A stretch of 64,000 nucleotides of DNA from Clostridiales bacterium (lineage in GTDB: Bacteria > Bacillota > Clostridia > Oscillospirales > Oscillospiraceae). The stretch covers positions 1 through 64,000 of the forward strand of contig DUPK01000071.1 of NCBI GenBank assembly GCA_012838345.1, given 5' to 3'. The notes under the pieces were generated by a model. That model searched no databases. It saw nothing but the letters and a program-made list of their open reading frames with translations, and was not told the origin of the DNA. Shown one piece after another: positions 43,152 to 50,381 of the stretch. A program made the translations under genes and the position numbers. Numbering within the stretch: position 1 is the stretch's first letter; each line of letters starts with the position of its first letter.

Positions 43152-44114
43152 TTGATTAACGAGACCTCGATACGCTGTTTTCTTACGCTGGCGAAGGTTC
43201 TCAACTTTACGGAGACTGCCAAACTGATGTACATGACGCAGCAGTCTGTAAGCAAGTATATTGCAAAACTTGAGGAAGACTTGGGCTTTCAGCTTTTTAT
43301 CCGCACGAAGCACTATGTCATGCTCACGAGGGCGGGCAGGAACTTCTACGAGTTTTTCAGCCGCATGGAAGAGGAGTTTAACGAAGTCGTAGAGCAGACA
43401 AAGCAGTACTACGACAATGTAAACGGCTCGCTGCTCATCGGACATCTGGAGTGGCTGGAAATATCCTCGGGCATCAGCAACGCGCTTAGGCTGCTGAAAA
43501 GCAAAAAACCGAAGCTTCACTTTGTCATCGAAAAGCACCCCCAGTTTGAGCTGAACGAGCTCTTTTTACAGCGAAAGCTGGATTTGATAATAACTTACAG
43601 CGAATTTGCTCCCAAAGGCCCCGGCATTATGCAGATGAAAGCGATGGAGACACCGCTGGTGCTGCTCGTTTCGCCCGACCACCCGAAGGTGAGAGAGGAC
43701 GCGACTGTCGACGACTTCAGAAACGAGCCGTTTATTAAAGCCGCGGCAAGCCGCGAGCGCTTGTCCGAGAGTAAGCACCGCGCACTGCGTCAATGCAAGG
43801 AGCTGGGCTTTACGCCTTCGGAAATAATCATTTCCGCAAACCTTGAATCCGCCTACACGGCGGTTAAGTTCGGGCAGGGAGTTCTGGTATCGACGATGCT
43901 CAGCCGCATGAGCTTAAACAGCGAGCTTGTATGCTACCCCATCGGCAAGATGGAGGAGCTCCTGTGCTTCTGGCATGAGGACCAGGAGAATCCTGCGGTT
44001 GCCGAGTTTGCGGAAGCTCTTGAGAAGAGCTATCACGAGGCCCCCGCTTCTCAGGGCACGAAACCTGTTTCCGGTCTTTTGCGGCCAACACTTGGGAATC
44101 AGCCGGTACCTTAA
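43152..44114 (+). CDS. LysR-family transcriptional regulator
   Basis: 320 residues from a TTG after AGGGGG. The N-terminal helix-turn-helix (FLTLAKVLNFTETAKLMYMT, then QQSVSKYIAKLEEDLGFQLF) and the C-terminal periplasmic-binding-like effector domain are typical. It is the last gene of the 27.5-kb element, followed by a terminator and the right attachment site. It likely controls island genes; the GCACA/TGTGC dyads at 34130 and 40904 are candidate boxes. The effector is unknown. Confidence 0.9.
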   Translation: MINETSIRCFLTLAKVLNFTETAKLMYMTQQSVSKYIAKLEEDLGFQLFIRTKHYVMLTRAGRNFYEFFSRMEEEFNEVVEQTKQYYDNVNGSLLIGHLEWLEISSGISNALRLLKSKKPKLHFVIEKHPQFELNELFLQRKLDLIITYSEFAPKGPGIMQMKAMETPLVLLVSPDHPKVREDATVDDFRNEPFIKAAASRERLSESKHRALRQCKELGFTPSEIIISANLESAYTAVKFGQGVLVSTMLSRMSLNSELVCYPIGKMEELLCFWHEDQENPAVAEFAEALEKSYHEAPASQGTKPVSGLLRPTLGNQPVP

Positions 44115-44183
44115 ATTGGATATGAAGGATATTGATAGGGCAGTTACAAATAAAGACAATTTTGAGGGACCGGATGGAGATAA

Positions 44184-44215
44184 GCGGGCTGATTTTCAGC
44201 CCGTTTATTGTTTTT
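44184..44215 (+). terminator. Terminator of the LysR gene
   Basis: GCGGGCTGA and TCAGCCCGT with a three-base loop, followed by TTATTGTTTTT. Confidence 0.85.
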
Positions 44216-44279
44216 CAGAGAAAAGGCATGAGGTACGGCATTTTACCCAATGTCTTTCCTAAGTACAACTGGTGGGGGT

Positions 44280-44314
44280 TTCATTTCCATCCGTACTCAT
44301 CGCTTCGCCGAACC
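44280..44314. repeat. Right attachment junction of the 27.5-kb element
   Basis: The element arm TTCATTTCCATCCGTACT (44280-44297) is an inverted 16/18 copy of the left arm. The 16 bases between the arms in the predicted circle centre on GA, the dinucleotide at which left and right junction sequences part. Confidence 0.85.
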
Positions 44315-44655
44315 TCTGGAAATGAACGACTTCCCTCTCGCGGAGGAACTTAAGCGGTTCAATGACGTCCGGGTCGTCGGCAAGGTTAATCAGGTATTCA
44401 TAGGTCGAGCGGGCTTTCTGCTCCGCTGCCATGTCTTCCGTAAGGTCCGTAATGGGGTCGCCCTTCGACTGGATGTAAGCCGCAGTAAAGGGTACGCCGG
44501 CTGCGCTCACGGGGTAAACGGCCTTGTCGTGGTCCGCGTAATAAGGTGCAAGTCCACTCTTTTCGATTTCCTCTATGCTCGCATTCTTGGTAAGCTGCTT
44601 TACCATCGTACCGACCATCTCAAGGTGAGCAAGTTCCTCCGTACCTATATCGTTA
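44305..44655 (-). pseudogene. cotJC: CotJC-like manganese catalase gene, middle segment (segment 2 of 3)
   Basis: Encodes NDIGTEELAHLEMVGTMVKQ through FLREREVVHFQRFGEA, the metal-binding core of Mn-catalase/CotJC proteins: the EE..H pair, AAEQKA Glu and the VVHFQRF His are all present. Both ends run into unrelated sequence: upstream into the 2.4-kb element (an artificial MSGKGEGARILAM start) and downstream into the 27.5-kb element (MSTDGNETPTSCT then stop). The open frame seen locally (44259-44717) is therefore chimeric. Joined at 44655 to the 5' segment and at 44305 to the 3' segment the frame stays open. Confidence 0.88.
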
Positions 44656-44672
44656 CTAATATTGCGCATCTG
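44642..44672. repeat. Left attachment junction of the 2.4-kb element
   Basis: Core TACCTATATCGTTA (44642-44655), repeated exactly at 47079-47092. Five bases inside the element lies ATTGCGCATCTG (44661-44672), which recurs inverted with one mismatch at 47054-47065. In the predicted circular joint these arms are centred on the core's CC. Confidence 0.85.
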
Positions 44673-44764
44673 TTTTCGCATAGCTAAAATTCTGGCTCCC
44701 TCCCCTTTCCCGCTCATAAAACATCCCGCTCCGCCGTATGCTGATTATACGGGGGGTGTTTTTC

Positions 44765-44932
44765 GTGGCGGAAGATAAGAGTACAACCAAAACCGAAACG
44801 CTGGGCCTTACGCAGCTGCAGGAGAAGGCTTTCTGGACCGCGGTGAAGGTTGGGATATACAAGGAGCTGCACAGGAAAGGTCTAATCTCCGATATGAGGC
44901 TTGGGCGCCTGATTGAGGCGCAGTATAAATAA
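44765..44932 (+). CDS. Small helical protein upstream of recombinase 2
   Basis: 55 residues from a GTG after GGGGGGTG. The C-terminal half (AVKVGIYKELHRKGLISDMRLGRLIEAQYK, e.g. YKELHRKGLISDMRL) looks like a SHOCT-type two-helix unit. It is 25 bases upstream of the recombinase start on the same strand. Possible roles are DNA-binding accessory or directionality factor; nothing direct shows this. Confidence 0.6.
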   Translation: MAEDKSTTKTETLGLTQLQEKAFWTAVKVGIYKELHRKGLISDMRLGRLIEAQYK

Positions 44933-44957
44933 GCCTTGGCGTATGGGGGTTCATGAT

Positions 44958-46565
44958 GTGAAGCTCCGTGTGGCGGCTTACTGCAGGGTCAGCACGGACA
45001 AAAACGACCAGCTAAACTCGCTGGAAAGCCAGAAAAAGTACTTCACCGACTACATAAACGACCAGAGTGGCTGGGAGCTCATCGGAATCTATTACGACGA
45101 GGGGGTAAGCGGCACCTCCACAAAAATGCGAGCCGGCTTTAACCGCATGATAAGCGACGCTAAGGCGCATAAAATGGACTTAATTCTGACAAAAGAAGTC
45201 AGCAGATTTGCGCGCAATACGGTCGATGCCCTCTCCTACACGCGCCTGCTCAAGGAGCTAGGTGTCGGCGTGATTTTCATGTCCGACAACATCGACACGC
45301 GGGACAAAGACGGCGAGCTGCGCCTTACCATCATGGCGAGCATTGCCCAGGAGGAGAGCCGCAAAACCTCGGAGCGCGTAAAATGGGGCCAGAGAAGGCG
45401 CATGGAGCAGGGCGTCGTGTTCGGCCGCGACATGCTCGGTTATCGCGTCAAGAAGGGGCGGCTCATTATAAACCCCGCCGAGGCGGAAATCGTGAGGCTA
45501 ATCTACCACAAGTTTCTGATTGAGGGAAAAGGTGCATATGTGATTGCAAGGGAGCTCAGCGAGGCCGGGATTCGCCCCAAGCGCGCAAAGGAATGGTCGA
45601 GCACGGTTATTCTGAAAATTCTGCGCAACGAAAAGTACGCAGGCGACCTCTGCCAGAAGAAAACCTACACCCCCGACTATTTGAGCCATGCAAAAATGTA
45701 CAACCGCGGGCAGGAGGAGATGGTTTATATCAAGGACCACCATGAACCCATCATCTCCCGCGAAGTTTGGGATAAGGTTCAGGCAGAGCTTAAACACCGC
45801 TCCCCCACTTTCGGGGAGAAGTCCAAGTACTCAAGCCGCTACTGGTGCAGCGGCAGGCTCCTTTGCGGCGAGTGCGGGCATATTTTCGTAAGCCGCACGA
45901 AAAAACTGAAAAGCGGCGATACATACAGGGCCTGGCGCTGCCATGCCGCGGCAAAGCACGGCGCAAAGAAGGCAGGCAAAGACGGAAAAACTATTGGCTG
46001 CGACAGCAAATCGGTCAATGAGAAGGTGCTTACCGCCGGGGTGGCGCTGGTACTTAGAAAGCTTCGCGGCAATATTGATGTGCTTGCCGAGGAAATTCTG
46101 AAGGAACTAAGAGAAGTTCAGTCCTCGGATATAGAAATTGACATGGACCTTCTCCACAGGCAAATCGAAAATATATACAAAAAAAAGCGCAGGGCGCTAG
46201 ACCTTGCGCTTGAGGGCACGATAAGCAAGGAGGACTTAAAGCGGCAAAACGAGTATTACGACAGCCAAATCGAGAAGCTGCGCACGCAGATTGCCCTAAC
46301 CGAAAGCATGGCCTCCCAAAATGGCCGGAGTTTAAGCAGAATTGAAACCTACATAAACGAGATTAAAAGGATACTAAGCTTTGATGGTGAGGACACGCTG
46401 GTTTTCCGCGAGGTTCTTGACCGCATTGTAATCGAAAGAGAGAGCTATATAACGATTTATTTAAACCATATTCCCTTCGGCATCAGGCTGCACTATAATA
46501 CAAACGGAAGGCTGAATAACTTCTGCGTTTCATTCGACAATATTGAGGTCGTACAGAGCCTTTAA
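44958..46565 (+). CDS. Large serine recombinase of the 2.4-kb element
   Basis: About 535 residues from a GTG behind GGGGG (an ATG five codons upstream is an alternative). The catalytic Ser12 lies in YCRVSTDK, with the resolvase segment LILTKEVSRFARNT. Then come the recombinase domain (GRDMLGYRVKKG), a zinc ribbon (CGECGHIFV...C..C), a long coiled coil (about 400-480) and a C-terminal beta segment. It is only distantly like the recombinase at 16805, which fits the different att core. It points away from the coat-gene middle segment. Confidence 0.93.
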   Translation: MKLRVAAYCRVSTDKNDQLNSLESQKKYFTDYINDQSGWELIGIYYDEGVSGTSTKMRAGFNRMISDAKAHKMDLILTKEVSRFARNTVDALSYTRLLKELGVGVIFMSDNIDTRDKDGELRLTIMASIAQEESRKTSERVKWGQRRRMEQGVVFGRDMLGYRVKKGRLIINPAEAEIVRLIYHKFLIEGKGAYVIARELSEAGIRPKRAKEWSSTVILKILRNEKYAGDLCQKKTYTPDYLSHAKMYNRGQEEMVYIKDHHEPIISREVWDKVQAELKHRSPTFGEKSKYSSRYWCSGRLLCGECGHIFVSRTKKLKSGDTYRAWRCHAAAKHGAKKAGKDGKTIGCDSKSVNEKVLTAGVALVLRKLRGNIDVLAEEILKELREVQSSDIEIDMDLLHRQIENIYKKKRRALDLALEGTISKEDLKRQNEYYDSQIEKLRTQIALTESMASQNGRSLSRIETYINEIKRILSFDGEDTLVFREVLDRIVIERESYITIYLNHIPFGIRLHYNTNGRLNNFCVSFDNIEVVQSL

Positions 46566-46620
46566 CTCTCAGCGGAATAATATGCTTCTAAAAATATGTT
46601 ATCAACAGAGTCTAAACAGA

Positions 46621-46649
46621 TTGACAAAAGCACCCCCATATGTTATCAT
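46621..46649 (+). promoter_or_regulatory. Promoter of the tRNA-Ser gene
   Basis: TTGACA (46621-46626) and TATCAT (46644-46649), 17-bp spacer, 51 bases before the tRNA. Confidence 0.7.
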
Positions 46650-46700
46650 GACCAATGCGTTCATTTCATATTTTGATAAGAAATAGCGTTTTTCGGCTGT

Positions 46701-46791
46701 GGAGAAGTACTCAAGAGGCCGAAGAGGCGCCCCTGCTAAGGGCGTAGGCGTGTTACAGCGCGCGGGGGTTCAAATCCCCCCTTCTCCGCCA
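46701..46791 (+). tRNA. tRNA-Ser (anticodon GCU)
   Basis: A class II tRNA of 91 bases including an encoded CCA. Acceptor stem GGAGAAG/CTTCTCC, discriminator G, anticodon stem CGCCC/GGGCG with loop CTGCTAA (anticodon GCT), long variable arm and T-loop GTTCAAATC. It appears intact and reads Ser AGC/AGU codons. It lies inside the 2.4-kb element, with its own promoter and terminator. Confidence 0.95.
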
Positions 46792-46834
46792 AGGACTTAT
46801 TACACAGGAGTGTAATAAGTCCTTTTTATTTTTT
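46791..46834 (+). terminator. Terminator of the tRNA-Ser gene
   Basis: AAGGACTTATTACAC and its perfect complement with a four-base loop, followed by a long T-rich tract. The stretch from here to 47053 contains no credible gene. Confidence 0.9.
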
Positions 46835-47053
46835 GCATGATTTATGTAACTTAACAACCTATGGTATTCAGAGATTCCGATATTCTCATACTGCTAGTTT
46901 TTAAGTCAAAATCTGGTCCCCTTAAACTATAAAATAAAATTGACACGTTATATCTCTAGCTAAGGCGTGTCCGCCTAAGTTTAAGCAGTGACACCCACGG
47001 CAAAATGTATACCGCAGCAAATTAGTCTTATTCAATATCCCAGGCAGGCGGCT

Positions 47054-47092
47054 CAGATGTGCAATTTCAGTACCAATATACCTATATCGTTA
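47054..47092. repeat. Right attachment junction of the 2.4-kb element
   Basis: Arm CAGATGTGCAAT (47054-47065) and core TACCTATATCGTTA (47079-47092), the counterpart of the left junction. Coat-gene sequence begins directly after the core. Confidence 0.85.
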
Positions 47093-47208
47093 AGGGTGGC
47101 CTTTGCCTCGGGAGTCACCATTGAAAAGCGCTGGCTAAGGTATCTCAGCGACGCCGCCAACTCTCCGTCCGGCCCACCGGACGCCAACAGGGTATAAAGT
47201 GCCGGGGA
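47079..47208 (-). pseudogene. cotJC: CotJC-like manganese catalase gene, 5' segment (segment 1 of 3)
   Basis: The minus strand encodes SPALYTLLASGGPDGELAAS, then LRYLSQRFSMVTPEAKATLNDIG, matching the first helix of CotJC/Mn-catalase with its metal-binding Glu in GGPDGE. It then breaks at the 14-bp core into element sequence. Family members normally have about 35 more residues ahead; here an in-frame TAA lies at 47209-47211 and no ATG with a ribosome site is seen. A TTG at 47187 is the first possible start but is poorly supported. Either the 5' end was lost, replaced, or lies elsewhere. Confidence 0.8.
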
Positions 47209-47236
47209 TTATCTTTGAACAGAATAAAACCACAAC

Positions 47237-48820
47237 TCACACATACTTTGCAATCACGGCTTCTGCGGTGAGAATACCGTCGACCGCCGCCGAAACAATT
47301 CCGCCAGCGTAGCCCGCGCCCTCGCCGCTGGGGAAGATGCCGCGAATATTCGACTGCCTGTTATCGCCCCTTATAATCCGAACCGGCGAGGAGCTTCTCG
47401 TCTCAGGCGCTGTCAAAACGGCGTCGGGGCTGTCAAAGCCGCTGAGCCTTCGGCCAAGCTCGGGCAGCGCTGCAGCAAGGGTATCGCAGATTTTGGCGGG
47501 CAGGACCCTGCGTATGTCACCAAAGACAACGCCGGGGGCATAGGTCGGGGCCACGCTTTTCGGTCCTTTACTTGGGCGCCCTTTGAGAAAATCGCCGACG
47601 AGCTGAGAAGCCGCCCTGTAATTTGAGCCGCCTTCCTTAAAGGCCTTGCGCTCTATCTCGCGCTGCCAGTACATCCCGCCGAGCGGGCCCTCGTAGGGGA
47701 AATCCTCTGGGGTGAGCGTTACAAGGAGCGCCGAATTCGCGTTTTTCCCGCCGCGGTCTGAGTAGCTCATGCCGTTTGTCACGACGCCGCCTTCCTCGGA
47801 GGCCGCCGCTACGACAAAGCCGCCGGGGCACATGCAGAAGGTATAGGCGGAGCCGTTTTTCAGATGGCAGGCGAGCTTATAGTCGGAGGGCGGCAGCGCC
47901 GGGTGTCCCGCGAAAGCGCCGTACTGCGCTCGGTCGATGTCTGATTGCAGATGCTCTATTCTCACGCCCATCGAGAAGGGTTTCGGCTCCATAGCTACCG
48001 AGCTAGTAAAAAGCATTTCATAGGTGTCCCTCGCGCTGTGGCCTATTGCGAGAACAAGGTCGGAGCAGGAAAGAGAGTATTTCCCTCCCCTTTCCTCGAC
48101 CAGAGCCGAGCGAAGCCCCCCGGCCGGCGCGTCAAGACCGACCAGCTTGTTCCCAAAGCGGACCTCTCCGCCGAGGGCCTCAATTCTCTTCCTTATGTTT
48201 TGAACCACGTCAATAAGAATATCCGTCCCCACGTGAGGCTTGGCGCTGTAGAGTATATTCCCGGGCGCGCCGGCCTCCGTCAGCTGTCTCAGCACCCAGC
48301 CGATGCGCTCGTTTTTCGTGCCGGTGGTGAGCTTTCCGTCTGAGAAGGTGCCGGCCCCGCCCTCGCCGAACTGCACGTTGCACTCCTGGTCCAGCTCTCC
48401 GGTTTTCCAGAAGCGCTTGACCCTTTCGCGCCTTGTGACCGCATCTAGCCCGCGCTCGAGGACTATGGGCTTTAAGCCCGCCTCGGCCAGAACAAGGGCC
48501 GCGAACATCCCGGCAGGCCCGAAGCCGACCACAACGGGGCGCTTTTCGCTAGTCGCCCTGGGTATGCGGTACTCAAAGGTCTCCGCCGAAGACACGCGGG
48601 GGTTATTAAGGCGTTTGAGTATCCTGTCCTCATTTTCAACCTCAACGTCTACCGTGTAGACAAAATGTATGTTGCTTTTTCTGCGCGCGTCAATCGACTT
48701 TTTGTGCAGCTCAAGGGAGAGAATTTCCCCCCTCGATACGCCCAGAATTAAAGCGCATTTTTCGGAAAGCGAGCTTTCGCCTTCATCCAGGAATAAAACT
48801 ATGTCTCGTATTCTCAACAT
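47237..48820 (-). CDS. FAD-dependent dehydrogenase (COG2509-like)
   Basis: About 527 residues. An N-terminal alpha/beta domain (~90 residues) precedes the FAD motif VVVGFGPAGMFAALVLAEAG, then CNVQFGEGGAGTFSDGKLTT and the C-terminal GIFPSGEGAGYAGGIVSAA flavin-binding segment, as in the widespread uncharacterised FAD-dependent dehydrogenases of Clostridia. ATG 48820 follows AAAGGTAG. Substrate unknown; cytosolic. It ends 29 bases before the open frame of the split coat gene, on the same strand. Confidence 0.88.
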   Translation of the reverse strand: MLRIRDIVLFLDEGESSLSEKCALILGVSRGEILSLELHKKSIDARRKSNIHFVYTVDVEVENEDRILKRLNNPRVSSAETFEYRIPRATSEKRPVVVGFGPAGMFAALVLAEAGLKPIVLERGLDAVTRRERVKRFWKTGELDQECNVQFGEGGAGTFSDGKLTTGTKNERIGWVLRQLTEAGAPGNILYSAKPHVGTDILIDVVQNIRKRIEALGGEVRFGNKLVGLDAPAGGLRSALVEERGGKYSLSCSDLVLAIGHSARDTYEMLFTSSVAMEPKPFSMGVRIEHLQSDIDRAQYGAFAGHPALPPSDYKLACHLKNGSAYTFCMCPGGFVVAAASEEGGVVTNGMSYSDRGGKNANSALLVTLTPEDFPYEGPLGGMYWQREIERKAFKEGGSNYRAASQLVGDFLKGRPSKGPKSVAPTYAPGVVFGDIRRVLPAKICDTLAAALPELGRRLSGFDSPDAVLTAPETRSSSPVRIIRGDNRQSNIRGIFPSGEGAGYAGGIVSAAVDGILTAEAVIAKYV

Positions 48821-48909
48821 AACGATACTACCTTTAATCAAACTTCAGACCTTGCAAAGCGGCCAAATCAGGAGGCTCCCGCAAACTAAGATAAACGCAG
48901 CCGCTTGAA

Positions 48910-50121
48910 TTATATATTCCCCAGCCTGCCGGAGAGCCGGCCGCTGGACCAGGCCCACTGCAGGTTGTAGCCGCCGCAGCACCCGTCGACGTCCAGAACC
49001 TCCCCCGCGGCGTATAGCCCCGGGCAAATCTTGCTCTCTAAAGTATGGCTGTCAAACTCGGAGGTGCGTATGCCGCCCGCCGTCACCTGCGCGTTTTCAA
49101 AGCCGGTCGTCCCCATCACAGTGAAATTAAAACTCTTTATCGAGCGGGCGATTTTGAAAAGCTGTCCGTCCTTCAGCGCGGAGATAGGCTGCGACAGGGC
49201 GATGTCCGCATACTTCAAAACGGTCTGCCCGAGGCGCTTGTTCAGAATTCCGGTGAGAAAATCCTCGCAGCTCCGCCCCGCGCCGCTTATTTTGCGCTCG
49301 AAAAGGATTGCCGCGACCTCTTTTTCCTCGTACCCGGGCATCAAATCAAGCGAGATTACAAGGTCTTTCTCCGTCGAGGCATGGCGGGACACCTCAAATA
49401 CGGCAGGGCCGCTCAGCCCGTATTCGGTGAACAAAACCTCGCCCGTGCTTGTGCATACCGCCTTCCCGCCGCGCTGTACCATGACCCTTGCCTCTGCTTT
49501 TATGCCCTTGAGCGCCCTTGTGTATGTGTTGTCTGTTTTAACCTGGACAAGCGAGGGGTAAAGCGCCGTGCGGCTGTGTCCGAGCGCTTCAAGCAGCTTA
49601 TAGCCCGACATCGTCCCTCCGAGTTTCGGCGCCGCCGCACCGCCCGCCGTGACTATGAGCTTGTCCGATTTAATTGTTCCGGTCGAGGTCTGCGTGACAA
49701 ACCCCGCCCCCTCCCTCTTTATAGATAAAGCCTCGGTGTCGCAGCGCAGCTCGATATTCGGGCGCTCCAGCGAAAAGCGCAGGACGTCAAGGACGCTGTT
49801 TGCCTGCATGCTGTAGGGGTAAACCCTGCCGCTCGGCTCCGTACGGGTAATGAGCCCGAGCGAGCGGAAGAAATCAAGCGTCGCTTCAAGCCCGAAATAA
49901 TCAAGGGCGGGCTTTACAAAGAGCCTGTCCTCGCCGAAATAGTACGAGACATCTAGGTCTGCGTTTGTGAGATTGCAGCAGCCGTTGCCCGTGGCAAGGA
50001 GCTTCCTCCCGACACGGCTTTGCTTTTCAATCAGTATCACGCGGTTTTGACTGTCCTCGGCGGCTGTAATCGCGGCCATCATGCCCGAAGCGCCGCCCCC
50101 GACTACAAGTACGATCTGCAT
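48910..50121 (-). CDS. BaiN/HI0933-type NAD(P)/FAD-dependent oxidoreductase
   Basis: 403 residues starting at the ATG behind GGGGGAGG. The FAD-binding VVGGGASGMMAAITAAE, the family motif GRKLLATGNGCCNLTN and the C-terminal LYAAGEVLDVDGCCGGYNLQ are diagnostic of the HI0933/BaiN family. One member reduces bile-acid intermediates, but most are uncharacterised. It lies 90 bases upstream of the COG2509-like gene and the two flavoproteins probably share an operon. Confidence 0.9.
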   Translation of the reverse strand: MQIVLVVGGGASGMMAAITAAEDSQNRVILIEKQSRVGRKLLATGNGCCNLTNADLDVSYYFGEDRLFVKPALDYFGLEATLDFFRSLGLITRTEPSGRVYPYSMQANSVLDVLRFSLERPNIELRCDTEALSIKREGAGFVTQTSTGTIKSDKLIVTAGGAAAPKLGGTMSGYKLLEALGHSRTALYPSLVQVKTDNTYTRALKGIKAEARVMVQRGGKAVCTSTGEVLFTEYGLSGPAVFEVSRHASTEKDLVISLDLMPGYEEKEVAAILFERKISGAGRSCEDFLTGILNKRLGQTVLKYADIALSQPISALKDGQLFKIARSIKSFNFTVMGTTGFENAQVTAGGIRTSEFDSHTLESKICPGLYAAGEVLDVDGCCGGYNLQWAWSSGRLSGRLGNI

Positions 50122-50322
50122 ACTGTCCTCCCCCTGGGCTTTGAAAATCATTATCTGGCGGTTATGTCACAGGTAAAGCTGTCCAATAAACCACTCCGGT
50201 TTATCAGGCGCGTGTTGCTCAGGAAGATTATATAACATAAGCTGCGTTAATGATATAAGTACATCATAAAAAGAAAAGGCGTTATTGCCGTAAAATTCTC
50301 AGGGCTACTTTCCTTTTTATGG

Positions 50323-50350
50323 TTGACAGCTTAAATGGATACAGTATAAT
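50323..50350 (+). promoter_or_regulatory. Sigma-A promoter of the PEP-synthase-like gene
   Basis: TTGACA (50323-50328) and TATAAT (50345-50350), 16-bp spacer, both perfect. The start codon follows 31 bases downstream. Confidence 0.8.
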
Positions 50351-50381
50351 AGTAACACATTTTTATTGCGAGGGGTTTAAC

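Larger units (their letters stand above)
16776..44306. mobile_element. 27,529-bp serine-recombinase element inserted in cotJC
   Basis: Bounded by the two junctions that split the coat gene. It contains a large serine recombinase at its left edge, a small ORF, and cargo for molybdate uptake, trihydroxybenzene catabolism, transport and regulation. No capsid, conjugation, replication or transposase gene was seen, so it is not an obvious prophage or ICE. Its architecture (recombinase at one end, insertion in a sporulation gene, frame restored on excision) matches skin-like intervening elements. Confidence 0.85.
44642..47092. mobile_element. 2,437-bp serine-recombinase element inserted in cotJC
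   Basis: Flanked by the 14-bp core repeat and lying between the first two coat-gene segments. It contains a small ORF, a large serine recombinase, a tRNA-Ser gene with its promoter and terminator, and about 240 bases of non-coding DNA. It is either a minimal intervening element or the remnant of a larger one. Confidence 0.82.

Noticed and set aside
16776..44306. Prophage or integrative conjugative element
   Set aside because: No capsid, terminase, tail, relaxase, mating-pair or replication genes are present between the junctions; only recombinase plus metabolic cargo.
44259..44717. A complete 152-residue manganese catalase gene
   Set aside because: The frame is open, but its first ~20 and last ~13 residues are element sequence, and true N- and C-terminal parts of the family lie at 47.1 and 16.7 kb with matching joints.
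46853..46866. Second copy of the TTAACAACCTA operator
   Set aside because: Only one half-site is present, and no palindrome or nearby promoter relates it to the 30.4-kb operator.
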